Notes: generated from the sequence alone by a model not told the origin. Shown: positions 12,403 through 20,064, counted from the stretch's first letter. The stretch is 64,000 bases of DNA from Streptococcus sp. SN-1 (GCF_041154385.1 NZ_AP028929.1:620001-684000); one strand, 5' to 3'. Made by a program: numbers and translations.

Positions 12403-12624
12403 ATTAACTATGTTCCAAATCCTAAGGAAGTAGAAAAACCTTCTAAACCAGGTCAACCTTCTAAACCAGGTCAACCTTCTAAACCAGAAACACCTAAATA
12501 TGTTGAAGGTCAAAAAGAATTACCTAACACAGGTACAGAAGCTAATGCTAGCCTAGCAGCACTTGGACTTCTTGGAGCCCTAGGTGGATTTGGACTTCTT
12601 GCTCGCAAGAAAAAAGAAGACTAA
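6487..12624 (+). pseudogene. Giant Mub-like adhesin, C-terminal part with LPNTG anchor (disconnected from its signal peptide)
   Basis: This is the continuation of the gene beginning at 1094, in a different frame after the 6486/6487 junction. It holds repeats 4 to 10, a short Ser/Lys/Pro/Gly-Gln linker (KPSKPGQPSKPGQ, about 12430-12490), the sortase motif LPNTG (12520-12534), a hydrophobic segment and a KKKED tail. That is a complete class A sorting signal. It lacks its own start and signal sequence. The first possible initiation codon (TTG near 6574) has no ribosome-binding site, so it is unlikely to be made independently. It is functional only if the frameshift is an assembly error or is bypassed. 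Confidence 0.8.
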
Positions 12625-12640
12625 AAACTCATAGTTTTTG

Positions 12641-12668
12641 AGAAGATGATTCATCATCTTCTTTTTTA
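12641..12668 (+). terminator. Intrinsic terminator of the giant adhesin gene
   Basis: AGAAGATGA and TCATCTTCT make a perfect 9-bp stem with a TTCA loop, followed by six Ts. It lies 17 nt after the stop codon. Confidence 0.9.
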
Positions 12669-12684
12669 ATTTCGCTGTTTTTAC

Positions 12685-12713
12685 TTGCGTAAAAAAATAT
12701 TTTCTAGTATAAT
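12685..12713 (+). promoter_or_regulatory. rpsF-ssb-rpsR promoter
   Basis: TTGCGT (12685-12690), a 17-nt spacer and a consensus TATAAT (12708-12713). It lies 75 nt upstream of the rpsF start. Confidence 0.85.
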
Positions 12714-12720
12714 AGTTTAT

Positions 12721-12787
12721 TGTGAGCGAACCTCACTTACCCCTTGCAAAGTCTTGGGGTCATTAGACCAAAAGGAGGAACATATCA
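12721..12787 (+). promoter_or_regulatory. 5' leader of the S6 operon, possible S6:S18 autoregulatory RNA
   Basis: The leader contains a hairpin, ACCCC paired with GGGGT across a 12-nt loop (about 12738-12760), next to the rpsF RBS (AAAGGAGG). Many bacteria have an S6:S18-binding leader at this position. I see the hairpin and the location but have not shown the conserved binding motif, so the regulatory role is tentative. Confidence 0.35.
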
Positions 12788-13078
12788 ATGGCTAAATACG
12801 AAATTCTTTATATCATTCGTCCAAACATTGAAGAAGAAGCTAAAAACGCTTTGGTAGCACGTTTTGACTCTATTTTGACTGACAACGGTGCAACTGTTGT
12901 TGAATCAAAATCTTGGGAAAAACGTCGTCTTGCATACGAAATCAAAGATTTCCGTGAAGGACTTTACCACATCGTTAACGTTGAAGCAAGCGACGACGCA
13001 GCTCTTAAAGAGTTTGACCGTCTTTCAAAAATCAACGCTGACATTCTTCGTCACATGATCGTCAAAACTGACGCGTAA
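12788..13078 (+). CDS. rpsF: 30S ribosomal protein S6
   Basis: 96-residue bS6 of the small ribosomal subunit platform, where it pairs with S18. The sequence starts [17 protein letters not shown] and includes [19 protein letters not shown], both classical S6 signatures, at full family length. AAAGGAGG precedes the ATG. It is the first gene of the usual rpsF-ssb-rpsR operon, with 11 nt to ssb. Confidence 0.98.
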   Translation: MAKYEILYIIRPNIEEEAKNALVARFDSILTDNGATVVESKSWEKRRLAYEIKDFREGLYHIVNVEASDDAALKEFDRLSKINADILRHMIVKTDA

Positions 13079-13089
13079 GAAGGTAAACT

Positions 13090-13560
13090 ATGATTAACAA
13101 TGTTGTACTTGTAGGGCGTATGACACGTGACGCTGAGTTGCGTTATACCCCATCAAATGTAGCAGTTGCGACTTTTACTCTTGCAGTAAACCGTACATTT
13201 AAGAGTCAAAATGGCGAACGTGAGGCTGATTTTATCAATGTCGTTATGTGGCGCCAACAGGCTGAAAACCTTGCTAACTGGGCTAAAAAGGGCTCACTTA
13301 TCGGGGTGACAGGTCGTATCCAGACTCGTAGTTACGATAACCAGCAAGGACAACGTGTCTACGTGACAGAGGTCGTGGCTGAGAATTTCCAAATGTTGGA
13401 AAGCCGTAGTGTGCGTGAGGGTCACACAGGTGGAGCTTATTCTGCACCAACTGCAAGCTATTCAGCGCCTACAAATTCAGTACCAGACTTTTCACGTGAT
13501 GAAAATCCATTTGGAGCAACAAATCCATTGGATATTTCAGATGATGATTTACCATTCTAA
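13090..13560 (+). CDS. ssb: Single-stranded DNA-binding protein
   Basis: 156-residue SSB that coats single-stranded DNA in replication, repair and recombination. The OB fold covers about residues 1-105 ([36 protein letters not shown]). A low-complexity Ser/Ala/Thr/Pro linker follows, then the acidic protein-interaction tail DISDDDLPF. This is the essential SsbA type, shown by its position between rpsF and rpsR; the competence-specific SsbB is a different gene. Confidence 0.97.
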   Translation: MINNVVLVGRMTRDAELRYTPSNVAVATFTLAVNRTFKSQNGEREADFINVVMWRQQAENLANWAKKGSLIGVTGRIQTRSYDNQQGQRVYVTEVVAENFQMLESRSVREGHTGGAYSAPTASYSAPTNSVPDFSRDENPFGATNPLDISDDDLPF

Positions 13561-13591
13561 TGGACAACTAAAATTATAAAGGAGAAAAAAC

Positions 13592-13831
13592 ATGGCTCAA
13601 CAACGTCGTGGCGGATTCAAACGCCGTAAAAAAGTTGATTACATCGCAGCAAACAAAATTGAATATGTTGATTACAAAGATACTGAGCTTCTTAGCCGTT
13701 TCGTTTCAGAACGTGGGAAAATCCTTCCTCGTCGTGTAACAGGAACTTCAGCTAAAAACCAACGTAAAGTAACAACAGCTATCAAACGCGCTCGCGTAAT
13801 GGCTTTGATGCCTTTCGTAAACGAAGATTAA
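13592..13831 (+). CDS. rpsR: 30S ribosomal protein S18
   Basis: 79-residue bS18, the partner of S6. It has the basic N-terminus [17 protein letters not shown] and the conserved [25 protein letters not shown] strong RBS (AAAGGAG) precedes the ATG. It is the last gene of the operon, followed immediately by a terminator. Confidence 0.98.
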   Translation: MAQQRRGGFKRRKKVDYIAANKIEYVDYKDTELLSRFVSERGKILPRRVTGTSAKNQRKVTTAIKRARVMALMPFVNED

Positions 13832-13833
13832 AG

Positions 13834-13858
13834 AAAAGACCCAGTTGGGTCTTTTTTT
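13834..13858 (+). terminator. rpsR operon terminator
   Basis: AAAGACCCA and TGGGTCTTT form a 9-bp stem with a 2-nt loop and a run of seven Ts, starting 3 nt after the rpsR stop. Confidence 0.95.
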
Positions 13859-13860
13859 CA

Positions 13861-13960
13861 CGAGCTTTGAAATGAGAGAGCGAGTTTGGGTCCAGTGGAC
13901 CTCTTTTTCATAAGCTCGGAAATAAGAAAGCGAATTAAGGCCCGGATGGGTCTTTTTTAA
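13861..13960 (+). repeat. Two ~50-bp repeats, each ending in an intrinsic terminator
   Basis: Each unit has a GAGCT..GAAAT.AGA.AGCGA core, then a short GC hairpin and a T-run: GGTCC-AGT-GGACC (13889-13901) and AAGGCCC-GGAT-GGGTCTT (13938-13954). With the rpsR terminator this gives three terminators at about 50-bp spacing. The same unit recurs after nadE at 52854-52898. Confidence 0.75.
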
Positions 13961-13987
13961 CGAGATAGTTTTTTTCTGACCTTGGCG

Positions 13988-13996
13988 TGCTATAAT
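13988..13996 (+). promoter_or_regulatory. Extended -10 promoter for the acetyltransferase gene
   Basis: TGCTATAAT, an extended -10 with no good -35. It rules out the in-frame ATG at 13995, which overlaps it, and supports the start at 14031. Confidence 0.6.
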
Positions 13997-14030
13997 GGTA
14001 ATAGAAAGAGTAAAGGTGGGTAAGTCAAAG

Positions 14031-14534
14031 ATGAATTGTACGATTAGAAATATGATTAAGTCTGATATTGAATCCTTATCTCATGGATTTATGAATCAAG
14101 GTTGGCCTGGTAGAGAGGAAATTTTGGCTAGATATTTTCTGGAACAGGAAAGTGGGGAGAGAGAAGTCTTAGTTGCAGAGATTGATGGTGTTGTAGCGGG
14201 CTACGTTACCATTTTGCCCTCTGCTAAACATGGTCCTTTTGCAGAAGTCTATCCAGAATTATCAGATTTTAATGTGTTTGAGCCTTTTCGAAATCAAGGG
14301 ATTGGGAATCCACTGCTAGAAGAAGCAGAAAAACGAGTCAAGGTTGTTTCTAGTAAGGTCACTCTTGGTGTAGGTTTGCACTTAGGCTATGGCCCTGCCC
14401 AGAGATTGTATATCAGACGGGGCTACATTCCAGATGGGACAGGTGTCTGGTATCGAAATCAACCCTTGGAAATGAATGCAACTAGCCAAAATAATGATGA
14501 TTTGGTTTTGTATCTAGTAAAGGAATTCGGATAA
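14031..14534 (+). CDS. GNAT family N-acetyltransferase
   Basis: 167-residue acetyl-CoA-dependent acetyltransferase of unknown substrate. Visible are the GNAT beta strand VLVAEIDGVVAGYVTI, the acetyl-CoA loop EPFRNQGIGNPLLEEAEKR (Q/R-x-x-G-x-G/A type) and the late LYIRRGYIPDG. The start at 14031 is chosen because AAAGGTGGG lies about 10 nt upstream and the earlier ATG overlaps the -10. No dedicated terminator is seen before the next gene. Confidence 0.85.
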   Translation: MNCTIRNMIKSDIESLSHGFMNQGWPGREEILARYFLEQESGEREVLVAEIDGVVAGYVTILPSAKHGPFAEVYPELSDFNVFEPFRNQGIGNPLLEEAEKRVKVVSSKVTLGVGLHLGYGPAQRLYIRRGYIPDGTGVWYRNQPLEMNATSQNNDDLVLYLVKEFG

Positions 14535-14576
14535 GAGATAAGGATTTTATTGGGGATGTGGGATTTAGCTACTTTA

Positions 14577-14585
14577 TGGTATAAT
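14577..14585 (+). promoter_or_regulatory. Extended -10 promoter for the HAD/cyclophilin gene
   Basis: TGGTATAAT, about 30 nt before the start codon, with no convincing -35. Confidence 0.55.
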
Positions 14586-14615
14586 GGAAAGAGTTAGATT
14601 GAAAGAGGTAGTGAT

Positions 14616-16016
14616 ATGGATGCGAAATTAAGATACAAGGCAAAAAAGATTAAGATTGTCTTTTTTGATATTGATGATACATTGAGAAATTCCAAGACAG
14701 GTTTTATTCCAGCTTCAATCCCAACTGTTTTTAAGCAATTACGTGAGAAAGGAATTTTGACGGGTATTGCTTCTGGACGAGGGATTTTTGGTGTCGTTCC
14801 TGAGATTCGTGAACTCAAGCCTGACTTTTTTGTGACTTTAAATGGGGCCTACATCGAAGATAAAAAAGGTCAAATCATTTATCAACATCAGATTGAGAAG
14901 TCAGATGTTGAGGAGTATATCTCTTGGGCCAAGCAAGAGGGAATTGAGTATGGTTTGGTTGGGAGTCATGATGCCAAGTTGTCGACTCGCACCGATATGA
15001 TTAGTGAGGCTATCAATCCAATTTATCCCGACTTAGATGTAGACCCAGATTTCCATGAAAAAGAAGATATCTATCAAATGTGGACTTTTGAAGATAAAGG
15101 AGATGACTTGCACTTGCCTGACAGTCTCTCAGGCAAACTTCGCATGGTTCGTTGGCATGAGCATTCGTCTGATATTGTGCCGATTTCAGGCTCCAAAGCG
15201 ACAGGTGTGGAAAAAGTTGTGGAACACCTTGGCTTGAAACCAGAGAACGTCATGGTCTTTGGAGATGGCCTCAACGACTTGGAACTCTTTGATTATGCTG
15301 GAATCAGCATCGCCATGGGAATTTCTCATGATAAAATCAAAGAAAAAGCAGATTATATTACAAAAACATTAGAAGAAGATGGCATTTTTGATGCCTTAGA
15401 AGGATTTGGTATGGTAGAAAAAGAATTGCATTTCCCACAAGTAGACATTGAAACAGTAGAAGGTCCGTTGGCGACTATTAAGACCAATCACGGAGACTTG
15501 CGTATCAAGCTTTTCCCTGAACATGCTCCTAAAACAGTGGCTAACTTTGTAGCTCTTTCAAAAGATGGCTACTATGATGGTGTCATTTTCCATCGTATTA
15601 TCAAGGATTTTATGATTCAAGGTGGAGACCCAACTGGAACTGGTATGGGTGGCGAGTCAATCTATGGTGAATCATTTGAGGATGAGTTCTCAGAAGAACT
15701 TTACAATATCCGTGGTGCTCTTTCTATGGCCAATGCTGGTCCAAATACCAACGGTAGCCAGTTCTTTATCGTGCAAAATCAACATCTGCCTTATTCTAAG
15801 AAAGAAATTGCTCGTGGAGGTTGGCCAGAACCGATCGCAGAAATCTATGCCAACCAAGGTGGGACCCCTCACCTAGACCGCCATCATACTGTTTTTGGTC
15901 AGCTAGCTGATAAAGCTTCTTACGCTGTCTTGGATGATATTGCTGCTGTTGAGACAGGGGCTATGGACAAGCCAGTTGAAGATGTCGTGATTGAAACAAT
16001 TGAAATCGAGGACTAA
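14616..16016 (+). CDS. Bifunctional Cof-type HAD hydrolase / cyclophilin peptidyl-prolyl isomerase
   Basis: 466-residue fusion of two enzymes. Residues about 10-265 are a Cof/type IIB HAD phosphatase: nucleophile motif FFDIDDT with D18 and D20, and motif IV VFGDGLNDLELF. Residues about 280-460 are a cyclophilin that isomerises peptidyl-prolyl bonds: VIFHRIIKDFMIQGGDPTG, NTNGSQFFI and HTVFGQ. No signal peptide is seen, so it is cytoplasmic. The same fusion is known in pneumococci. The substrate of the HAD half is unknown. It is followed after one base by the S1-domain gene, so the two are probably co-transcribed. Confidence 0.93.
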   Translation: MDAKLRYKAKKIKIVFFDIDDTLRNSKTGFIPASIPTVFKQLREKGILTGIASGRGIFGVVPEIRELKPDFFVTLNGAYIEDKKGQIIYQHQIEKSDVEEYISWAKQEGIEYGLVGSHDAKLSTRTDMISEAINPIYPDLDVDPDFHEKEDIYQMWTFEDKGDDLHLPDSLSGKLRMVRWHEHSSDIVPISGSKATGVEKVVEHLGLKPENVMVFGDGLNDLELFDYAGISIAMGISHDKIKEKADYITKTLEEDGIFDALEGFGMVEKELHFPQVDIETVEGPLATIKTNHGDLRIKLFPEHAPKTVANFVALSKDGYYDGVIFHRIIKDFMIQGGDPTGTGMGGESIYGESFEDEFSEELYNIRGALSMANAGPNTNGSQFFIVQNQHLPYSKKEIARGGWPEPIAEIYANQGGTPHLDRHHTVFGQLADKASYAVLDDIAAVETGAMDKPVEDVVIETIEIED

Positions 16017-16017
16017 G

Positions 16018-16380
16018 ATGAAAATCGGTGATAAACTAAAGGGCCGTATTACAGGGATTCAGCCCTACGGTGCCTTTGTTGAGCTAGAGACGGGTGATAC
16101 AGGGCTGATTCACATTTCAGAAATTCGGACAGGCTTTATTGAAAATATTCATGAAGCCTTGAAAGTCGATGAAGAGGTTCAAGTTCAAGTAGTGGATTTA
16201 GATGAATTTACAGGGAAAGCCAGTCTTTCTATCCGCACTTTAGAGGAAGAAAAGCACCAGTTTCCGAGACGGAGACGCTTTTCAAGCGATCGTTTTAACT
16301 ATGGCTTTGCTCCTCTCAAACGAATGATGCCAATTTGGACTAAGGAAGCCCTTCAACATTTGAAGAATCAGAAGCACTAG
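16018..16380 (+). CDS. S1 RNA-binding domain protein (CvfD/YugI-like)
   Basis: 120-residue protein with one S1 domain near the N-terminus (MKIGDKLKGRITGIQPYGAFVELETGDTG, GLIHISEI) and a basic C-terminal tail. Such general-stress S1 proteins bind RNA or ribosomes and affect translation and virulence in firmicutes. The start at 16018 leaves one base after the previous stop; an upstream ATG at 15991 would overlap it and add non-family residues. It probably belongs to the HAD/cyclophilin transcript. Confidence 0.88.
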   Translation: MKIGDKLKGRITGIQPYGAFVELETGDTGLIHISEIRTGFIENIHEALKVDEEVQVQVVDLDEFTGKASLSIRTLEEEKHQFPRRRRFSSDRFNYGFAPLKRMMPIWTKEALQHLKNQKH

Positions 16381-16397
16381 TTAGAAATCTCTATCTT

Positions 16398-16426
16398 TTG
16401 TAATGTTAATATAAATTTGATATAAT
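16398..16426 (+). promoter_or_regulatory. Promoter directly abutting the methyltransferase start codon
   Basis: TTGTAA (16398-16403), a 17-nt spacer and TATAAT (16421-16426) with a TGA extension. The ATG is at 16433, where transcription itself would be expected to start. Confidence 0.75.
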
Positions 16427-16432
16427 AAGAAC

Positions 16433-17182
16433 ATGGAAGAAGAACAATTATTAAAATCAGGGGAGCGCATTAACCAGCTCTTTTCGACAGATATTAAAAT
16501 CATTCAAAATAGAGAGGTTTTTAGCTATTCGGTGGATAGTGTTCTCTTGTCACGCTTTCCACGTTTTCCTAAAAAGGGCTTGATAGTGGATTTCTGCGCT
16601 GGAAATGGAGCAGTGGGGCTATTTGCTAGCACTCGGACTCAGGCACAGATTTTGGCTGTTGAGATTCAGGAACGTTTGGCGGATATGGCTGAACGCTCTG
16701 TCCGTTTGAATGGTTTGGAAGAACAGATGGAGGTCATCTGTGATGATTTGAAAAATATGCCTGCTTACATCCAGGGAAGTAAGGTGGATATGATTTTGTG
16801 TAATCCGCCCTATTTCAAGGTGGATCCTCATTCTAATCTGAACGAGAGTGAACATTATCTCTTGGCTCGACACGAAATCACGACTAATTTGGAAGAAATC
16901 TGTAGTAGTGCCCAGAGTATTCTCAAGTCTAATGGACGGTTGGCTATGGTTCATCGTCCTGATCGACTTCTGGATATTTTGGATACGTTACAACGGCATA
17001 ATCTAGCTCCTAAGCGCCTGCAATTTGTCTATCCCAAAAAGGAAAAGGAAGCCAATATGCTTTTGATTGAGGCTATCAAGGATGGTTCAACAAGCGGCTT
17101 TAAGGTATTGCCACCTCTCATTGTTCACAATGATGATGGCTCTTATACGACTGAACTTGAAGAGATTTATTATGGATCATAA
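16433..17182 (+). CDS. tRNA1(Val) (adenine37-N6)-methyltransferase-like protein
   Basis: 249-residue SAM-dependent methyltransferase of the TrmN6/YfiC type, which methylates N6 of A37 in tRNA-Val. The SAM-binding motif I is [14 protein letters not shown], and the catalytic motif for adenine N6 methylation is NPPY (residues 124-127). The ATG at 16433 has no ribosome-binding site and lies 7 nt after the -10, suggesting a leaderless transcript. Its 3' end overlaps the GIY-YIG gene by 11 nt, a pairing conserved in firmicutes. Confidence 0.85.
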   Translation: MEEEQLLKSGERINQLFSTDIKIIQNREVFSYSVDSVLLSRFPRFPKKGLIVDFCAGNGAVGLFASTRTQAQILAVEIQERLADMAERSVRLNGLEEQMEVICDDLKNMPAYIQGSKVDMILCNPPYFKVDPHSNLNESEHYLLARHEITTNLEEICSSAQSILKSNGRLAMVHRPDRLLDILDTLQRHNLAPKRLQFVYPKKEKEANMLLIEAIKDGSTSGFKVLPPLIVHNDDGSYTTELEEIYYGS

Positions 17183-17456
17183 GGCTTATATGTATGTGCT
17201 GGAGTGCTGTGATGGATCCTACTATACAGGCTATACGACTGATGTGAAGAGACGCCTCGCTGTTCATAATAGTGGGAAGGGAGCCAAATATACACGAGCA
17301 CGCTTGCCAGTCAAACTTATCTATGCTCAAGGTTTTGCCAGTAAGGAAGAAGCCATGTCAGCAGAAGCCCTTCTCAAGCGTAAGAAGCGACCACAGAAGG
17401 AGCAATTTTTATCTGAAAATCAAGATAGAAATTTACTTATACTCAATGAAAATTAA
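17172..17456 (+). CDS. GIY-YIG nuclease-superfamily protein (YhbQ/YazA-like)
   Basis: 94-residue single-domain protein with the GIY-YIG fold. It has [17 protein letters not shown] (a GIY-like first strand and YTG second strand), the conserved basic segment [21 protein letters not shown] and a terminal Lys-rich helix. Members are putative structure-specific DNA nucleases; the biological role is unclear. The ATG at 17172 lies inside the end of the methyltransferase gene. The last four codons (LNEN-stop) are contributed by a BOX element starting at 17440, so the native C-terminus has probably been replaced. Confidence 0.85.
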   Translation: MDHKAYMYVLECCDGSYYTGYTTDVKRRLAVHNSGKGAKYTRARLPVKLIYAQGFASKEEAMSAEALLKRKKRPQKEQFLSENQDRNLLILNEN

Positions 17457-17633
17457 AGAGCAAACTAGGAAGCTAGCCGTAGGTTGCTCAAAGCACTGCT
17501 TTGAGGTTGTAGATAAGACTGACGAAGTCAGCTCAAAACACTGTTTTGAGGTTGTGGATAGAACTGACGAAGTCAGTACCCATACCTACGGCAAGGCGAA
17601 GCTGACGTGGTTTGAAGAGATTTTCGAAGAGTA
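17440..17633 (-). repeat. BOX element, boxA-boxB-boxB-boxC, reverse orientation
   Basis: This 194-bp element runs from TACTC to GAGTA inverted ends. On the minus strand it contains boxA (complement of CCTACGGCAAGGCGAAGC at the right end), two roughly 45-bp boxB units built around GACTTCGTCAG and CAAAACAGTGTTTTG, and boxC (complement of AGAGCAAACTAGGAAGC) at the left end. BOX elements are dispersed, IS630-mobilised-type repeats typical of S. pneumoniae and S. mitis. An open frame running through it (17272-17646) is not a gene. Confidence 0.93.
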
Positions 17634-17654
17634 TCAGTTATTTTGAAGAGTAGC

Positions 17655-17680
17655 GGGGAGTCCTTTGACTCCTCTTACTT
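17655..17680 (+). terminator. Short hairpin upstream of ppaC
   Basis: GGAGTC-CTTT-GACTCC (17657-17672) followed by a broken T-run. It is a weak terminator candidate separating BOX and ppaC. Confidence 0.45.
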
Positions 17681-17709
17681 TTGTCAAAAAGCGAAAAAAA
17701 TGCTACAAT
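17681..17709 (+). promoter_or_regulatory. ppaC promoter
   Basis: TTGTCA (17681-17686), a 17-nt spacer and TACAAT (17704-17709) with a TGC extension. The ATG follows 29 nt later. Confidence 0.85.
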
Positions 17710-17738
17710 AAAGAGAATAAACAAAATGAGGTATTATC

Positions 17739-18674
17739 ATGTCTAAGATTCTAGTATTTGGTCACCAAAATCCAGACTCAGATGCCATCGGGTCATCTGT
17801 AGCCTTTGCCTACCTTGCAAAAGAAGCTTACGGTTTGGATACGGAAGCTGTTGCCCTTGGAACTCCAAATGAAGAAACAGCCTTTGTCTTGAACTATTTT
17901 GGTGTGGAAGCACCGCGTGTTATCACTTCTGCTAAAGCAGAAGGCGCAGAGCAAGTTATCCTGACTGACCACAATGAATTCCAACAATCTGTATCAGATA
18001 TCGCTGAAGTAGAAGTTTATGGTGTTGTAGACCACCACCGTGTGGCTAACTTTGAAACTGCAAGTCCACTTTACATGCGTTTGGAGCCAGTTGGTTCAGC
18101 GTCTTCAATCGTTTATCGTATGTTCAAAGAACATGGTGTGGCTGTGCCTAAAGAGATTGCTGGTTTGATGCTTTCAGGTCTGATTTCAGATACCCTTCTT
18201 TTGAAATCACCAACAACACATCCAACAGATAAAGTTATTGCTCCTGAATTGGCTGAATTGGCTGGTGTAAACTTGGAAGAGTATGGTTTGGCTATGTTGA
18301 AAGCTGGTACAAACTTGGCTAGCAAATCTGCTGAAGAATTGATTGACATCGATGCTAAAACTTTTGAATTGAACGGAAATAATGTCCGTGTTGCTCAAGT
18401 AAACACAGTTGACATCGCTGAAGTTTTGGAACGTCAAGCAGAAATTGAAGCTGCAATGCAAGCTGCCAACGCAGCAAACGGTTACTCTGACTTTGTCTTG
18501 ATGATTACAGATATCGTCAACTCAAACTCAGAAATCTTGGCTCTTGGTGCCAATATGGACAAGGTCGAAGCGGCTTTCAACTTCAAACTTGAAAACAACC
18601 ATGCTTTCCTTGCTGGTGCCGTTTCACGTAAGAAACAAGTGGTACCTCAATTGACTGAAAGCTTCAATTCTTAA
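17739..18674 (+). CDS. ppaC: Manganese-dependent inorganic pyrophosphatase (family II)
   Basis: 311-residue cytoplasmic DHH-family enzyme that hydrolyses pyrophosphate and so drives biosynthetic reactions. The metal-binding motifs are visible: [13 protein letters not shown] (residues about 7-19), DHNE and [10 protein letters not shown] (the DHH motif). The C-terminal DHHA2 domain ends in [14 protein letters not shown]. Length matches the family. It has its own promoter and terminator, so it is probably monocistronic. Confidence 0.97.
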   Translation: MSKILVFGHQNPDSDAIGSSVAFAYLAKEAYGLDTEAVALGTPNEETAFVLNYFGVEAPRVITSAKAEGAEQVILTDHNEFQQSVSDIAEVEVYGVVDHHRVANFETASPLYMRLEPVGSASSIVYRMFKEHGVAVPKEIAGLMLSGLISDTLLLKSPTTHPTDKVIAPELAELAGVNLEEYGLAMLKAGTNLASKSAEELIDIDAKTFELNGNNVRVAQVNTVDIAEVLERQAEIEAAMQAANAANGYSDFVLMITDIVNSNSEILALGANMDKVEAAFNFKLENNHAFLAGAVSRKKQVVPQLTESFNS

Positions 18675-18723
18675 GATTTTGAGTGTTAATTCAAATTAGA
18701 ATAGGCTAGTTTGCCTTATATCG

Positions 18724-18746
18724 AAAGGAGTTTCGGCTCCTTTTTT
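18724..18746 (+). terminator. ppaC terminator
   Basis: AAAGGAG and CTCCTTT form a stem around a TTTCGG loop, followed by six Ts. Confidence 0.85.
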
Positions 18747-18759
18747 CTAGGAGTGAAGC

Positions 18760-19378
18760 ATGTTAGAAAATGGCGATTTGATACTCAATGAAAATCAAAG
18801 AGCAAACTAGGAAGCTAGCCGTAAGCTGTACTTGAGTACGGTAAGGCGACGCTGACGTGGTTTGAAGAGATTTTCGAAGAGTATGATTTTTGTGAGAGAT
18901 GAATCAGATATGTGATAGGCCATCCAGACTTCCACAGGCAACTATAACCATGTTGCGATTTATTTGGATGGGATGGATTTACCACGCTAGTGGATAGGCT
19001 GGTGTTGTCTGTCAAGAACCGGCAGACTTCTTTGAGCCCAATCATTTGTACGACCTCTATGTCTACCCAGAAATGGATATCCAGTCTGTGAAGGAAAAAG
19101 CTTGCAAACATCTTGGAGCTCCCTATAATGCTTCTTTCTATCCAGATGGAATTGGTTTTTATTGTTCTCAGTATATGGTAGAAATCCTCCCGATTTTTGA
19201 GACCATACCCATGAAATTTGGAGATGGGGAGCAGGATATTAGTGATTTTTGGAGAGAATATTACAGAGGACTAGGCCTGCCTGTTTCTATGAATCAAGCT
19301 GGTACCAATACTAGTCAGTTGGCAGCATCGCCTCTGTTAGAATGTAAAGAAAGGAATCTTCATGATTCAGATTTTTAA
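18760..19378 (+). pseudogene. Decayed papain-like/NlpC-P60-type hydrolase gene interrupted by a BOX element
   Basis: The 5' end reads MLENGDLI and is then cut by a 102-bp BOX (18782-18883). Reading resumes in the same frame as FVRDESDM. Two adjacent stops (TGA TAG) follow. The recognisable core AIQTSTGNYNHVAIYLDGM comes next, then a one-base insertion (an extra G after GGGATG), another stop, and a long intact tail from VCQEPADFFEPNHLYDLYV to the TAA at 19378. The NHVAIYL and FYCSQYM segments resemble the His and Cys regions of YiiX/NlpC-P60-like permuted papain-fold hydrolases. The gene is clearly dead: one insertion, several stops and a frameshift. Its 3' end overlaps the next gene by 17 nt. 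Confidence 0.85.
18782..18883 (-). repeat. BOX element, boxA-boxC without boxB, inserted in a coding sequence
   Basis: The 102-bp element is bounded by TACTC...GAGTA and contains the boxA complement (GGTAAGGCGACGCTGACG) and the boxC complement (AGAGCAAACTAGGAAGC). Both flanks carry TGA (18779-18781 and 18884-18886). Deleting the element plus one TGA rejoins the codons for MLENGDLI-FVRDESDM exactly. Confidence 0.92.
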
Positions 19379-20012
19379 TCCATCTCGTTTGACGAGACAG
19401 CCTTTTTTTGGAGAATTGATCCGCTATCTGGACCAGCATGAGGATGTGATTTTGCGGGAAATCAAGGCTCAATTTCCAGATCTAGCAGTTGATAAACTCA
19501 TGGAAGAGTATATAAAGGCTGGCTTGATTCTACGAGAAAATAAGCGCTATTATCTTAATCTTCCTATGCTGGAGTCCCTTGATAGTCTCGAACTGGACCA
19601 AGAGATTTTTGTCAGCGAAGATAGTCCGACCTATCAAGCCTTGTTAGAGCAGGGGTTTGAGACGGAGTTGCGCAATCAAACCAATGCAGCTATTTTAGTT
19701 GAAAAGACGGACTTTGCGCGAACTAAAATGACTCTTTCCAATTATTTCTACAAGATCAAACATCAGTATCCTTTGACAGAAAAACAGCAAGAACTCTATG
19801 CCATTTTGGGAGATGTTAATCCTGAGTATGCTCTTAAATATATGACGACTTTTTTGTTGAAATTTCTCAAAAAAGACCAGCTTATGCAGAAACGCCGTGA
19901 TATCTTTGTGGACAGTTTAGTTGTCCTAGGTTATATTGTCCAAAATGAAGATGGAAAGTATAAGTTGGCTATCGATTTTGATAAGGAAAGATTAACTTTC
20001 TACTTGGCGTGA
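19362..20012 (+). CDS. DUF1803-type conserved streptococcal protein
   Basis: 216-residue soluble protein of unknown function, beginning MIQIFNPSRLTRQPFFGELI. It is Leu/Glu/Lys-rich, mostly helical by composition, and lacks a signal or membrane segment. I assign it to DUF1803 from the N-terminal pattern; this is recognition, not a search. The ATG lies inside the 3' end of the dead hydrolase gene, which suggests the two were once translationally coupled. It may now depend on readthrough or an internal promoter. Confidence 0.7.
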   Translation: MIQIFNPSRLTRQPFFGELIRYLDQHEDVILREIKAQFPDLAVDKLMEEYIKAGLILRENKRYYLNLPMLESLDSLELDQEIFVSEDSPTYQALLEQGFETELRNQTNAAILVEKTDFARTKMTLSNYFYKIKHQYPLTEKQQELYAILGDVNPEYALKYMTTFLLKFLKKDQLMQKRRDIFVDSLVVLGYIVQNEDGKYKLAIDFDKERLTFYLA

Positions 20013-20035
20013 TTTCTTATTTCTGAGCACATTGT

Positions 20036-20064
20036 TTGACTTTCCTTAGTATTCGGTATAAACT
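20036..20064 (+). promoter_or_regulatory. csbD promoter
   Basis: TTGACT (20036-20041) with TATAAACT (20057-20064). The spacer is 15 or 17 nt depending on which hexamer is read as the -10. A palindromic-looking ACCGGT (about 20081) sits between promoter and RBS. Confidence 0.55.

Noticed and set aside
4343-12513. Repeated minus-strand open frames of 72, 82 and 116 codons inside the adhesin repeats
   Set aside because: They recur at the exact 882-bp period, lack RBSs, and are Trp/Cys/Ile- or Ser-rich translations opposite a biased coding strand; shadows of the real gene.
17272-17646. 124-codon plus-strand frame with internal repeats
   Set aside because: It is a translation of the BOX element; the real gene on this strand is the GIY-YIG frame ending at 17456.
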